64,000 nt of DNA from NCBI RefSeq assembly GCF_014279975.1, contig NZ_CP047936.1, forward strand, positions 1,736,001 through 1,800,000. Reading direction: 5' to 3'. Position 1 is the first letter of the stretch, and every line of letters starts with the position of its first letter. Of this stretch, positions 1 through 8,889 are shown in pieces. Position numbers and translations under genes: made by a program. The DNA is from Synechococcus sp. BIOS-U3-1. GTDB taxonomy: Bacteria; Cyanobacteriota; Cyanobacteriia; PCC-6307; Cyanobiaceae. The notes below the pieces were generated by a model. That model did no database searches and was not told where the DNA came from. It saw only the letters and a list, made by a program, of their open reading frames with translations.

Positions 1-342
1 CTCGTGCTGGCCAGAAGCCAAAGGGCTTATCTGAGCATCTGGGTTGCCGTGATTGTGCTGGAAATTCCGGTCTGGCTTGTCTGGCCGGTTGGCTCGCACG
101 GGTTGTCCGGAGTGGTCTACGGGTTATTGGGATATCTAGTGCTGATTGGTTTTCTGGAACGACGTCCTTTGTCGATCCTGCTGAGCACCATCGTTCTGCT
201 GCTCTACGGAAGCGCCTTACCTGGCCTACTTCCCTGGGCATCTCCCAGAGGCGTGAGCTGGATTGGACATGCGTCAGGGTTTTTGGCCGGATTGCTGACC
301 GCACTGGCGGTCCATCGATCACCTGCTCAGCTACAAGACTGA
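1..342 (+). CDS. Rhomboid-family intramembrane serine protease, C-terminal part
   Basis: The reading frame is open from the window edge, so the 5' end is missing and the GTG at 4 is probably internal. The visible part has several hydrophobic segments. It contains the rhomboid nucleophile motif GLSG (Ser about residue 35 of the visible part) and the catalytic His in GHASG (about residue 89), which together make the Ser-His dyad. Such proteases cut membrane proteins inside the lipid bilayer; the substrate here is unknown. Its stop codon overlaps the end of the convergent gene that follows. Family call is firm, the specific role is not. Confidence 0.8.
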   Translation, partial: LVLARSQRAYLSIWVAVIVLEIPVWLVWPVGSHGLSGVVYGLLGYLVLIGFLERRPLSILLSTIVLLLYGSALPGLLPWASPRGVSWIGHASGFLAGLLTALAVHRSPAQLQD

Positions 343-575
343 TCGCGATCAGCACTCTCTTGTGCAGCTTGGGTTTTGAAAAGGAAACGACTAGAAAGGC
401 GCACCGCGAGAACAGAGGCAGCAGCTCCGTAGCCAATAAAGGTGGCGATCTGACCAAAACTCCCCTCCTGATATAGATCGGCATGGAGGAGCAACCAGTC
501 CACCATTGAGGAAGCAGTGCCCCAGATCACAACCCAGACCGAAACGTAGATCACTCCTCGGGAGGTGTTGTTCAA
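327..575 (-). CDS. Small membrane protein of unknown function
   Basis: An 82-residue protein with two probable membrane segments (about residues 8-28 and 40-60) and a charged C-terminus. No ATG precedes the hydrophobic part; the only good start after the upstream in-frame TAG is a TTG at 575. It converges on the rhomboid gene and overlaps its last 16 bases. I do not recognise the family. The composition and hydrophobic pattern look like a real gene rather than a shadow. Confidence 0.5.
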   Translation of the reverse strand: MNNTSRGVIYVSVWVVIWGTASSMVDWLLLHADLYQEGSFGQIATFIGYGAAASVLAVRLSSRFLFKTQAAQESADRDQSCS

Positions 576-613
576 GACGTGAAAACCTGTGCTGAACCAA
601 CGCTAAGCGAACC

Positions 614-916
614 TCAATCGCGTCTCAGCCAGGGATCGGCACCCACGAACCAATCACCGAGGTCATCAGCCTCGGGGCTGTACTGCTGGTCGGGTTCAGA
701 ATTGCGGAGATCCAGCTCTTCGAGAAAGCATTCAAGGCCTTCAAGACGGCGGCCTGCGAGCTGACGTCGCCTGGCCCGACTCAGCCATGAAGAGACGGTG
801 CGATCACATTCGTCGAATCTCTGGAGATCAACACGATCCGAAAGGCTGACGCTTGAATCTTCAGCCATTCTCCTGAGGATTAACTGCAGCTTCAGACGGG
901 TGCTGGTGGTGAGCAT
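614..916 (-). CDS. Conserved hypothetical protein, 100 aa, soluble
   Basis: A 100-residue soluble protein, rich in Arg, Glu and Asp, with no signal peptide or membrane segment. It begins at an ATG at 916. The mixture of leucine/arginine-rich helices in the N-terminal two thirds and an acidic tail suggests a small helical protein. I recognise no domain. It lies on the same strand as the preceding small membrane gene with a short gap, and opposite to the next gene. Confidence 0.5.
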   Translation of the reverse strand: MLTTSTRLKLQLILRRMAEDSSVSLSDRVDLQRFDECDRTVSSWLSRARRRQLAGRRLEGLECFLEELDLRNSEPDQQYSPEADDLGDWFVGADPWLRRD

Positions 917-1055
917 GGCCCGAATACTCCGAGCTGTTGACGTTGTGGATTTTCAGAGCGACATCGATGCCAACCAACCAACCCACTGGTTTAGACGGAC
1001 AAGACAACAATCATTGGCTACAACCATGACAGCGATCAACATTGAGTGAAAGTCG

Positions 1056-1265
1056 ATGAGCGATCAGGAACAGCAAAGACCCGTCGTGATTCAACAGGGA
1101 AGCAACGGAATTGGCCTGGTTCTTGCCGCATTGATTGTGGGGGGCGCCATCGTCTATGCCGTCAACATTTGGTCAAATACTCAGCAACAGAAGCTCAGGG
1201 CGCCTGCAGAAGCGATCCAGAAAGGCGTTGAATCAGTCAAGGAAGCAATCAAGCCTGCACCTTGA
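1056..1265 (+). CDS. Small single-span membrane protein, 69 aa
   Basis: Starts at ATG 1056 and encodes a polar N-terminus, one hydrophobic segment at about residues 18-38, and a basic, amphipathic tail. The likely arrangement is a single membrane anchor with a short soluble tail. No family is recognised. It is followed by an AT-richer intergenic stretch leading to a lipoprotein gene on the same strand. Confidence 0.55.
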   Translation: MSDQEQQRPVVIQQGSNGIGLVLAALIVGGAIVYAVNIWSNTQQQKLRAPAEAIQKGVESVKEAIKPAP

Positions 1266-1351
1266 ATGGTCTTGATCGGATAAAACCTTCTAAGAACCGA
1301 AGCTGACAATCCGGAAAAAGTACATCCAATATTCAAATCATCAATCAGCAA

Positions 1352-1978
1352 ATGAAGAGCTTTGTTGCCATCGTTCTTTCGATCTCAACCCTGTTGGCAG
1401 GATGTACCGCATCGGATCGCTTTGAAGAAAAAACTTTTCTGAGCAATGGACCTTACCAACAAGGAACAATCGCGATTAACAGGTCAAAACTTCAGACAGT
1501 GGTGACATGGTGCAGCCCAACTCTGCTGCAAATGGCCGTTTACGACGATATTGAAGAGACCTACCCGATGCAATACGAGCGATTGGAAGGGAAGGACCAC
1601 CCACTTCAGGTCTCTGTGACTGTGTTCCCTCAAGAGTTGCCGTTCAGTTATGCGGAGGCATACAGCACACCAACAGATGTCACTAGTGTCTGTAGCCCCG
1701 CAAGCATCCAAACGACCCTAAGCACTGAGACAGGCAACTCAGCGAATCTCGACAAAAGCCTGGGGCAAGCATTCGAGGTCAGAAGCGATAAGCCTGTAGC
1801 AGTGAGGGTGGACTGCAATGCAGGCAAAGCTGGCTATTCAGAAATCAATCAATCTCGAGGTCCTGACTATGGAAAGAATGGAGGCGTTGTACTGATCCCG
1901 GCAGGCGAATCATCAAAAGTCAAGACAGAATGCAAAACCGATATTTTCTCTATTCAGATCAGTCCAACTCAATCATAA
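1352..1978 (+). CDS. Putative lipoprotein of unknown function, 208 aa
   Basis: The N-terminus is a lipoprotein signal: basic start, hydrophobic core and a lipobox LLAGC with the acceptor Cys at about residue 18. The mature part is soluble with several cysteines that could form disulphides after export, and no recognised domain. It would be anchored in a membrane facing the periplasm. The gene is noticeably more AT-rich than the housekeeping genes nearby and is the first of four small exported or membrane-protein genes up to 3.0 kb. Confidence 0.6.
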   Translation: MKSFVAIVLSISTLLAGCTASDRFEEKTFLSNGPYQQGTIAINRSKLQTVVTWCSPTLLQMAVYDDIEETYPMQYERLEGKDHPLQVSVTVFPQELPFSYAEAYSTPTDVTSVCSPASIQTTLSTETGNSANLDKSLGQAFEVRSDKPVAVRVDCNAGKAGYSEINQSRGPDYGKNGGVVLIPAGESSKVKTECKTDIFSIQISPTQS

Positions 1979-2064
1979 AAAACAAGAGTCCGAAGCCACT
2001 GCTCACTATTCAAAGCACTGATTTACTCAGCAGGCAGCACAAGACGATACTCAATCCTCTTGTA

Positions 2065-2400
2065 TCAACGCTCATCAAAGGATTTCAGCACCTTATCAAG
2101 CACAATAATGTTCCTCATATGCTGAACTTCTGTAAGACCATTGACTCTCATGAATTCAGCGAGACGATCCGGAAAGTCAATAATCTCGCGACCGGTGCCA
2201 ACGAACTGGTGAAAAGCTTTCAGCAACTCATCCTTATTATCCGCACGCTGAATGGCACAGCAGCACCAATTGATGGCCGCATGCTCCTGAAGCTGGTGAT
2301 CTCGAACCTGCAACCTAAGATTTTTTATTGTTGATTTTGTTCTCCTTACATAAAAAGCCCATGCCAGGCCAAGACAAGCCAAAACAATTGTCTGTAACAC
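2065..2400 (-). CDS. Hypothetical protein with N-terminal membrane anchor, 111 aa
   Basis: Starts at a GTG (2400). A hydrophobic stretch covers about residues 3-18 and is followed by basic residues, fitting an N-terminal anchor with the rest in the cytoplasm. The soluble part is helical and charged, with a CCC cluster at about residues 46-48. An overlapping plus-strand frame (1930-2334) is also open but looks less protein-like. No family is recognised. Confidence 0.45.
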   Translation of the reverse strand: MLQTIVLACLGLAWAFYVRRTKSTIKNLRLQVRDHQLQEHAAINWCCCAIQRADNKDELLKAFHQFVGTGREIIDFPDRLAEFMRVNGLTEVQHMRNIIVLDKVLKSFDER

Positions 2401-2446
2401 ACATACAAGGCAACTAGAGGCAGACTAATCAAGCGGGAAGGTCATG

Positions 2447-2623
2447 TCATTTCGCAACACCCTTTGACTCAGAGGCAGACTCATCAATGACAAGTGACTT
2501 TTGACTCGGCTCTTGCTCTTCAGCCGACTCTTGAAAGACGATGTCAATTTCAGCGACCCAGGCAACGATCGCAATCAAACCGACAACAGTTCCAACCAAT
2601 AAAGCAATCCGTCGATTCGACAT
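2447..2623 (-). CDS. Small single-span membrane protein, 58 aa
   Basis: I chose the ATG at 2623 rather than a longer frame because it starts directly before a basic-hydrophobic membrane segment (about residues 4-24). The rest is a strongly acidic, Ser/Glu-rich tail. Such small anchored peptides are common in marine picocyanobacteria, but I recognise no family. It follows another minus-strand gene by about 60 bases and could share a transcript with it. Confidence 0.45.
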   Translation of the reverse strand: MSNRRIALLVGTVVGLIAIVAWVAEIDIVFQESAEEQEPSQKSLVIDESASESKGVAK

Positions 2624-2686
2624 GTTAATCACTGAGTAGTGCGCTGAGACTAAGAAAAAAGACAAGTTGCTGATGATCACAAAGGG

Positions 2687-3016
2687 CTATTTGCAGGCCC
2701 ATTGCCACCAGCTCTGTGCGACCGAAGATTGATCTATTTTCTCCCATTTTCTTTCGCCCCTTTGTTTTATTCCTATTTTTTTACATTCAATGGCATAAGT
2801 GAGTACATAATCCTTCTCAACCTCGTCTTTAGGACTGGTCACGAGGACCTTGATCACAACTTGATTGCCCATTCGGGAAAGCACTTGACCGTAGTAAGAC
2901 TGTTCGTCAGCAGCAGTCGTCATATAATCCCAATTTCCCTTTCTAAGGTCTTTAGCAATAGCCAATGCAGGTAACGCAAGAGCTAAACCAAGAGCAGCAG
3001 GAAGAGCGAAACTCAT
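2687..3016 (-). CDS. Secreted protein of unknown function, 109 aa
   Basis: The ATG at 3016 gives a clean signal peptide (hydrophobic core, then LPALAIAKD with a probable cleavage after ALA at about residue 19); a TTG at 3034 would only lengthen it. The mature protein is about 90 residues, basic, with two cysteines and a tryptophan-rich C-terminus. It is probably periplasmic or secreted. No domain recognised. AT-rich coding. Confidence 0.55.
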   Translation of the reverse strand: MSFALPAALGLALALPALAIAKDLRKGNWDYMTTAADEQSYYGQVLSRMGNQVVIKVLVTSPKDEVEKDYVLTYAIECKKIGIKQRGERKWEKIDQSSVAQSWWQWACK

Positions 3017-3179
3017 AGCCAGTAAAAAAGACAATGAATTATTAGCAATGGACGGACATTGCAGCTACCGACGTTTTTGATCGACATCTCAGCTATCACT
3101 TTAAAGATACGTTCCTTTCAAGCAGCGATGATGTCAGGAGAGGTTTGATTACGTTCGGGCTGTTCAATCAGAAACTGAA

Positions 3180-3383
3180 TTAGCCTCCTTCCATTGACTG
3201 TTGGTGGCTGTGCTGGCGAAAAAGATCGCTGGCTTCATCAAGCTCACTGATGTCAGAACTGTCCTGAGTTTTGTCGTCTTGACGACGCTTCTGCTCTCGC
3301 TCCTGTTGCTGCTCTTCCCTGCGAACAGCCCGTGCATAGGCATCAGCGGAGTCAGAGCTGAGCCGGCGCTGTTCAGAGCTCAT
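3180..3383 (-). CDS. Highly charged small hypothetical protein, 67 aa
   Basis: Begins at ATG 3383. The central part is almost entirely Glu, Gln, Arg and Lys and would form a charged helix or coiled coil; the ends are Ser-rich. It has no membrane segment. It is divergent from nth, whose start lies about 75 bases away, so the two may share a regulatory region. Low complexity makes the gene call less certain. Confidence 0.4.
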   Translation of the reverse strand: MSSEQRRLSSDSADAYARAVRREEQQQEREQKRRQDDKTQDSSDISELDEASDLFRQHSHQQSMEGG

Positions 3384-3458
3384 AGACCCTCAGTTCGCAC
3401 ATCCGCCAATCTCTCACCCCGCCAACGGCACTGCAATCATGGCTGTCGATCCTGAGCC

Positions 3459-4115
3459 GTGATGAACAAGCGCGAAAGGGCCAGAGTGATCCTCGACCGG
3501 CTGAACGAGCAGTATCCCGAGACACCGATACCCCTAGATCACAGCGATGCTTTCACGCTGCTGATCGCCGTTCTGCTCAGTGCTCAGTGCACCGACAAGA
3601 AAGTGAATGAAGTAACTCCAGCACTGTTCTCTGCTGGACCCACACCCTCTGCCATGGCAGCGCTGGAAGAAACAGAAATCCATACCCACATCCGTCAGCT
3701 GGGACTGGCGAAAACCAAAGCCCGCAACGTGCATAAACTCGCCCACATCCTCGTCAATATTCACGACGGAGACGTACCCCAGACCTTTGAAGAGCTTGAA
3801 GCTCTACCAGGTGTCGGCCACAAGACCGCAAGCGTGGTGATGGCACAGGCTTTCAATGTCCCCGCTTTCCCAGTGGACACACACATTCATCGTTTGGCTC
3901 AGCGCTGGGGGTTGAGCAAGGGCGACAACGTTGTGAAAACAGAGGCTGATCTCAAAGCTCTCTTCCCTCAAGAGCATTGGAATCGACTGCACCTGCAGAT
4001 CATTTTCTACGGCCGTGAGCACTGCACCGCACGCGGCTGTGATGGCACCGTCTGCAAGCTATGCCGAGAGCTTTACCCCAAACGCCGCAAGCCAGTGATC
4101 TGGCGTAAACCCTGA
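3459..4115 (+). CDS. nth: Endonuclease III, base-excision repair DNA glycosylase/AP lyase
   Basis: Removes oxidised pyrimidines from DNA and cuts the abasic site. The 218-residue protein has the helix-hairpin-helix LPGVGHKTA at about residues 116-124 with the catalytic Lys122, and the catalytic Asp140 in FPVDTHIHR. At the C-terminus four cysteines (189, 194, 199, 202) are placed to hold a 4Fe-4S cluster, but the spacing is C-x4-C-x4-C-x2-C, not the C-x6-C-x2-C-x5-C of the E. coli enzyme. The start could be either of two adjacent Met codons. The stop overlaps thiD by one base (TGATG), so the two are translationally coupled. Confidence 0.93.
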   Translation: MMNKRERARVILDRLNEQYPETPIPLDHSDAFTLLIAVLLSAQCTDKKVNEVTPALFSAGPTPSAMAALEETEIHTHIRQLGLAKTKARNVHKLAHILVNIHDGDVPQTFEELEALPGVGHKTASVVMAQAFNVPAFPVDTHIHRLAQRWGLSKGDNVVKTEADLKALFPQEHWNRLHLQIIFYGREHCTARGCDGTVCKLCRELYPKRRKPVIWRKP

Positions 4116-4933
4116 TGCAGGCCGAACACATCACTCCACCGATTGCCCTCACCATCGCTGGAAGCGATTCAGGAGGAGGTGCCGGGATCCAGGCTGATCT
4201 GAGGGCCTTTATGGCTTTCAGAGTTCATGGCTGCAGCGCTCTTTCATGCGTCACCGCACAAAACACGTGTGAAGTGGTTCGTGTTGATCCGATTCCGCCC
4301 GCAGGCCTCAAAGCACAGCTACAAGCCGTCAAAAACGACCTGTCTGTCGAGGCGCTAAAAACCGGAATGTTGCTGAATACAGAGCTGATTCAAACCACCG
4401 CAGAGCTGTTAAAGCGCTGGACTATCCCCAAGGTGATCGACCCGGTGATGGTCAGCCGCACAGGTGCTGTGTTGCTCAAAGATGAAGCGATCACAGCGCT
4501 TCGCCAAGACCTGCTGCCGCTGGCAACCCTGCTAACTCCGAATCGTCACGAAGCCCAGTTACTCAGCGGTCACGAACTGAGTGACGACAACGACATCGAG
4601 ACAGCCGCCGCCGTAATCCACGCCCAGGGCCCGGCCGCAGTGCTGATCAAGAGTGGCAGCGATCGTTCCATGGGTGGCCGGGATTTGCTGTTCGACGGGC
4701 AACCTCACTGGCTTGAAGGGGTTTGGGTGGACACACCCCATACCCATGGCACGGGCTGCACGCTGTCAGCAGCCATCACCGCCGGACTTGCTCTCGGTCA
4801 GGATCTTGACGTTGCGATTACGGCAGCACGTGCGTACGTGAAACGTGGCCTGAAGCAGGCTTTGGCCATCGGTCAGGGGCAAGGACCGATCTGCCACTGG
4901 GCAGAAATCAAAGACATTAAAAAAAGTGATTAA
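4115..4933 (+). CDS. thiD: Hydroxymethylpyrimidine/phosphomethylpyrimidine kinase
   Basis: Phosphorylates HMP and then HMP phosphate to HMP diphosphate for thiamine synthesis. The 272-residue protein has the ThiD N-terminal substrate loop ([15 protein letters not shown], about residues 15-29), the VIDPVMVSR segment, and the C-terminal anion-hole motif GTGCTLSAA of the ribokinase superfamily. Length is typical. It overlaps nth by one base and precedes an hli gene, with an HLR1-like site in the gap. Confidence 0.93.
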   Translation: MQAEHITPPIALTIAGSDSGGGAGIQADLRAFMAFRVHGCSALSCVTAQNTCEVVRVDPIPPAGLKAQLQAVKNDLSVEALKTGMLLNTELIQTTAELLKRWTIPKVIDPVMVSRTGAVLLKDEAITALRQDLLPLATLLTPNRHEAQLLSGHELSDDNDIETAAAVIHAQGPAAVLIKSGSDRSMGGRDLLFDGQPHWLEGVWVDTPHTHGTGCTLSAAITAGLALGQDLDVAITAARAYVKRGLKQALAIGQGQGPICHWAEIKDIKKSD

Positions 4934-4952
4934 GGGCAAAAGTCAATGTGCT

Positions 4953-4970
4953 GTTACATTGCTAAACATC
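4953..4970 (+). promoter_or_regulatory. HLR1-like element (possible RpaB site) before the hli gene
   Basis: The sequence reads GTTACATT-GC-TAAACATC. The first half matches the cyanobacterial HLR1 half-site (G/T)TTACA(T/A)(T/A) at all eight positions; the second, after the expected 2-bp spacer, matches at five of eight. HLR1 is bound by the response regulator RpaB and is typical of high-light genes. It ends 12 bases before the ATG of the hli gene, so the leader would be short. Confidence 0.5.
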
Positions 4971-4982
4971 CGCAACGGTCTC

Positions 4983-5219
4983 ATGAATCAACAGCAAGCA
5001 GGCGATAAGTGGTTCCAGGATTCAGCGGCCCGCGCCATCCACGAACAACAGCTGGAGCAGGTGGAACGCTTCAATGGCCGTGCCGCCATGTTGGGCATCG
5101 TGATCGGCGTCTTGACGGAAGCCATCACAGGTCAGGGAATCGTCCACCAAATCGGACTCGGTCCTCTGGTTGATGGTTACGCCGCCTGCAGCGCCAAATA
5201 CCTTCCCTTCTGTTTCTGA
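4983..5219 (+). CDS. hli: High-light-inducible protein (one-helix chlorophyll-binding, CAB/ELIP/HLIP family)
   Basis: A 78-residue protein with the chlorophyll-binding signature ERFNGRAAMLG (Glu28 and Asn31 as pigment ligands) leading into one transmembrane helix (about residues 34-51). HLIPs bind chlorophyll and carotenoid in thylakoids and protect photosystem II assembly under excess light. The start at 4983 was preferred to one at 4926 because the extension overlaps thiD and is not HLIP-like. An HLR1-like site just upstream fits RpaB control. A strong hairpin follows the stop. Confidence 0.9.
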   Translation: MNQQQAGDKWFQDSAARAIHEQQLEQVERFNGRAAMLGIVIGVLTEAITGQGIVHQIGLGPLVDGYAACSAKYLPFCF

Positions 5220-5228
5220 CCCCGCTGA

Positions 5229-5260
5229 AGACCTGCAGGTCCCACTCCCCCTGCAGGTCT
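5229..5260 (+). terminator. Perfect 11-bp hairpin after the hli gene
   Basis: AGACCTGCAGG (5229-5239) pairs exactly with CCTGCAGGTCT (5250-5260) around a 10-base loop. It starts 9 bases after the hli stop codon. No T-run follows, so it may act as a weak intrinsic terminator or as an mRNA 3'-end stabiliser. Confidence 0.55.
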
Positions 5261-5293
5261 CACTCCTAGGTTGAAGTCAGTCGAACCAGAGGC

Positions 5294-5563
5294 ATGGCTC
5301 GCAAGCGACGCAAACTAAGCAAGGAGATGGAGGCTGAGATCAAGGCAGCCGAAAAGAAAGTGGAGTTTGTCTCAGCAATGATCAGAGACATCCGCGAGGA
5401 AGACATTCAGAACGAGTTCGCAGAAGCCTTTGCTCAGGTCCACGCCGCATGCAGCCATCTGGCCGCGCTTTACGTCACCGAGGGGGTGACCGAAGAAAGC
5501 GAGGGGACCTTGGCTCTGTACAAAGGCCTACTGGAGAGGTTTGAAGAGGAATACGAGCTCTAA
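5294..5563 (+). CDS. Conserved hypothetical protein, 89 aa, helical
   Basis: A soluble, mostly helical, highly charged protein with a very basic N-terminus (MARKRRKLSKEM) and an acidic C-terminus. The basic start may bind nucleic acid or membrane phospholipid; this is only inference. No known domain. The start ATG at 5294 is unambiguous and the coding bias matches its neighbours. Confidence 0.6.
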   Translation: MARKRRKLSKEMEAEIKAAEKKVEFVSAMIRDIREEDIQNEFAEAFAQVHAACSHLAALYVTEGVTEESEGTLALYKGLLERFEEEYEL

Positions 5564-5644
5564 ACCTGAGCGACAGGTCCCGACCTCACCCATGGCCGAA
5601 GAGCAGGAAGCCGGTACAACCAGTGCATCCAGTTCATTCAAGCC

Positions 5645-6187
5645 ATGGCAGAGCAGGGCCCGACGACCCCTCCGACCTCAGATCCCCGTTGGTTCATTCT
5701 GATGATGGCCAGCCGCTGGCCTCTGGCTGTGGTCATCGCTGCATGGGCCGTTGCAGTGGCTGCCATACAAATTCTTCGCCAACCGATCCCGATTGGCTTG
5801 CCACTCAATCAGCCATTACCTGTTCGACTCGTCGGCGGCATCACCGTTGACCAACTCACTGCACCAGTCAGAGTGCAAGGCGAAGGGCCTCTGTCGATCG
5901 AAGCTGTCAAGGCTCTCCCTGTCACTGGAGACGTGGGAGTTCCCAAAGGTGTCACCGTGACCCAACCTGTCGCGATTAAGGGTGGCGTATCCGTTGAAGG
6001 TCCCGTCACGGTGGGAGAAGTGACAGCTCCTGTCAGCGTGAATGGCAGCGACGGAGGTCCTGTCTTAGTCGGCACTCCCGACGGGGAACTGCTGAATGTG
6101 ACCGGAGGAGTGAAAGTGGATTCTGTGGGAGGCAAGATCAACGTGCAGCTGCGCGACGCCGCCAAATCCGTCCTGCCAATTCCCTGA
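5645..6187 (+). CDS. Membrane-anchored protein with beta-strand repeats, 180 aa
   Basis: After a polar N-terminus there is one membrane segment at about residues 27-45. The remaining 130 residues are a chain of short Val/Pro/Gly repeats of the kind PV-x-V-x-G (for example TAPVRVQGEG, TAPVSVNGSD, KGGVSVEGP), which suggests a repetitive beta structure outside the membrane. No catalytic motif is visible. A structural or adhesive role is conceivable, but no family is recognised. It precedes the sugar-kinase gene on the same strand by 17 bases. Confidence 0.6.
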   Translation: MAEQGPTTPPTSDPRWFILMMASRWPLAVVIAAWAVAVAAIQILRQPIPIGLPLNQPLPVRLVGGITVDQLTAPVRVQGEGPLSIEAVKALPVTGDVGVPKGVTVTQPVAIKGGVSVEGPVTVGEVTAPVSVNGSDGGPVLVGTPDGELLNVTGGVKVDSVGGKINVQLRDAAKSVLPIP

Positions 6188-6204
6188 AGCAATTCCCTGA
6201 CACA

Positions 6205-7044
6205 ATGCCCACGCCTTTGGACAGCGACCTGAAATCTCTGAATCTTGCAGTGGTGGGGCATCAAGAGTGGGTCACCTTTCTGGAAGTCGACGCACTGCCG
6301 AAGCCAGGCAGGATCGGTAGAGCTTGCCGAGATCTCGAAGAACCTGCCGGTGCAGGGGCTGTAATTGCAGTCCAACTGGCTCGCCTCACAGGTCAAAGAG
6401 TCCTCTTTTTCACAGCACTCGGCCGAGATGCGATCGGCCAACGCAGCGAACAACGGCTCAGAGAATTGGGAGTTGAACCAGTGGTGGCCTGGCGCGACAA
6501 ACCCAGTCGCCGCGGAATCAGCCTGATGGATCCCAGCGGTGACCGTGCAATCACGGTGATTGGGGAGCGCTTGATGCCCACGGCTAAAGATGACCTTGGC
6601 TGGGAACGGCTTGCAGATTGCGACGGCGTCTTCGTGTCAGCCACCGACTGCGATGGACTCCGTCAGGCTCGTCAGGCCAGAATTCTGAGCGCGACACCAA
6701 GACTGGGCATCTCGGTTTTACAGCAGGCATCAGTGCCACTGGACGCACTGATCGGCAGCGCTCTAGACCCAGGCGAACATGTTCCCGAAAACTCTCTTAA
6801 TCCATCACCCGCCGTACGAATCGCCACGGAGGGTGAGGCCGGAGGCGTGCTGATTCCCGGCGGCCGTTTTGATGCTGTGCAACTGCCAGGCCCGATGGTG
6901 GAGTCGTATGGATGTGGTGACAGCTTTGCAGCAGGGGTCACCGCAGGACTGAGCGCTGGTTGGGAGACCCATCAGGCAGTCGTGCTGGGAGCGCAATGTG
7001 GTGCCGCCTGCGCCACGCGCTTCGGGCCTTACGGCGAACACTGA
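6205..7044 (+). CDS. PfkB/ribokinase-family carbohydrate kinase
   Basis: A 279-residue kinase of the ribokinase superfamily. The C-terminal signature reads ESYGCGDSFAAG, with the conserved GxGD whose Asp is the catalytic base; a Cys replaces the usual Ala in GAGD. An N-terminal Gly-rich substrate segment (AGAGAVIAVQLARL) is also present. It phosphorylates a sugar or nucleoside that cannot be named from sequence. It directly follows the beta-repeat protein gene and may be in one operon with it. Confidence 0.75.
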   Translation: MPTPLDSDLKSLNLAVVGHQEWVTFLEVDALPKPGRIGRACRDLEEPAGAGAVIAVQLARLTGQRVLFFTALGRDAIGQRSEQRLRELGVEPVVAWRDKPSRRGISLMDPSGDRAITVIGERLMPTAKDDLGWERLADCDGVFVSATDCDGLRQARQARILSATPRLGISVLQQASVPLDALIGSALDPGEHVPENSLNPSPAVRIATEGEAGGVLIPGGRFDAVQLPGPMVESYGCGDSFAAGVTAGLSAGWETHQAVVLGAQCGAACATRFGPYGEH

Positions 7045-7052
7045 TCAAGGCC

Positions 7053-7286
7053 ATGCAAAGAATGAAATTTGACTTCTCAAACGAAGAGTTCAGCGAATTA
7101 ATTACTGCTGCGAAGGAAGCACAGGTTCGCTGGAAAAAAGCCAGAACTTTATGGAAAGTGGGTCATCACGCCTATCTCAAACACAATGAGCAGGAACTGA
7201 CGAACAACATCAACCGGTTTAAGCAAACCGAGAAAATGCTGCTTGATCGCTACAAAAGCGTGACTGGAAACGACTGGCATTGTTGA
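7053..7286 (+). CDS. Small hypothetical protein, 77 aa
   Basis: Starts at ATG 7053 (or 7062), eight bases after the kinase stop; a longer frame from 6960 overlaps the kinase and is not credible there. The protein is soluble, helical and basic, rich in Lys, Asn and Glu, and more AT-rich in codons than its neighbours. No family recognised. It converges on the decayed HIT gene. Confidence 0.5.
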   Translation: MQRMKFDFSNEEFSELITAAKEAQVRWKKARTLWKVGHHAYLKHNEQELTNNINRFKQTEKMLLDRYKSVTGNDWHC

Positions 7287-7309
7287 GCGGGCAATCACAA
7301 TGACCTGTG

Positions 7310-7745
7310 TCAATGCAGAACGACTGAGGCCAAATCTCTGGCGCGCAACAACCAGTCGTTCACACGCTCAGCGGAAGCTGCCTTGAGCTGTCCCGCTTCA
7401 ACATCGCAATAGAGAGCAGCAATCTGCCATGCGCTGGTATGTGGATCATCCACAGAACGCGGGATCAGATGCAAATGCAGATGTCTGAGACCTTCACCAA
7501 ACGCGATGGCATCAACACGTTCGCAGCCGATGACCGCACAGACCAGCTGGGGGGCGCGCTTTGCACAACAGTGCACCACTCCCGCGCTTTGTCAGGCGCA
7601 ATGTTCATCGAACCGCGGGAGCAGGACGGGGATGGTGTCGTAGCAACCAAAGATCGCTGCGTCAGAGCTCATGAGCCGTTAACTCAACCTGATCGCCATG
7701 GAGAGCACAGATAGGGCACGAAGCTACGGCTGGCGGAGAAACCAT
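7310..7745 (-). pseudogene. HIT-family hydrolase pseudogene (nonsense and frameshift mutations)
   Basis: Reading on the minus strand from ATG 7745, an HIT-like N-terminus with a CPICALHGD motif runs to HEL and then hits TGA (7664-7662). The same frame continues RSDLWLLRHHPRPAP, as expected for the family, and stops again. The next part of the protein (APDKAREWCTVVQSA) is in a second frame near 7610-7560. The catalytic region GLRHLHLHLIPR, with the histidine triad HLHLHL, and an intact C-terminus are in a third frame (to 7310). About ten to fifteen family residues also seem missing around 7610. The intact enzyme would hydrolyse dinucleoside polyphosphates or similar nucleotides. At least three lesions make a sequencing error unlikely. 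Confidence 0.8.
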
Positions 7746-7824
7746 GGGCAGCGGCAACGACCTGAGCTCACTCTGTCTGCGTCCCAGAAAAGGAGGAGGT
7801 TTTCGATTGCAATGGGCTCTATAA

Positions 7825-8856
<1,032 letters not shown>

Positions 8857-8889
8857 GCCAGAGGGAACAGAAAAGTCAAACTATATTGA

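Noticed and set aside
1930-2334. Plus-strand 134-codon open frame overlapping the end of the lipoprotein gene
   Set aside because: It overlaps two better candidates and its sequence lacks protein-like pattern; the minus-strand 111-codon gene is preferred, though not proven.
5809-6453. 214-codon minus-strand frame over the beta-repeat and kinase genes
   Set aside because: Mirrors the Val/Pro/Gly repeats of the plus strand and spans two real genes.
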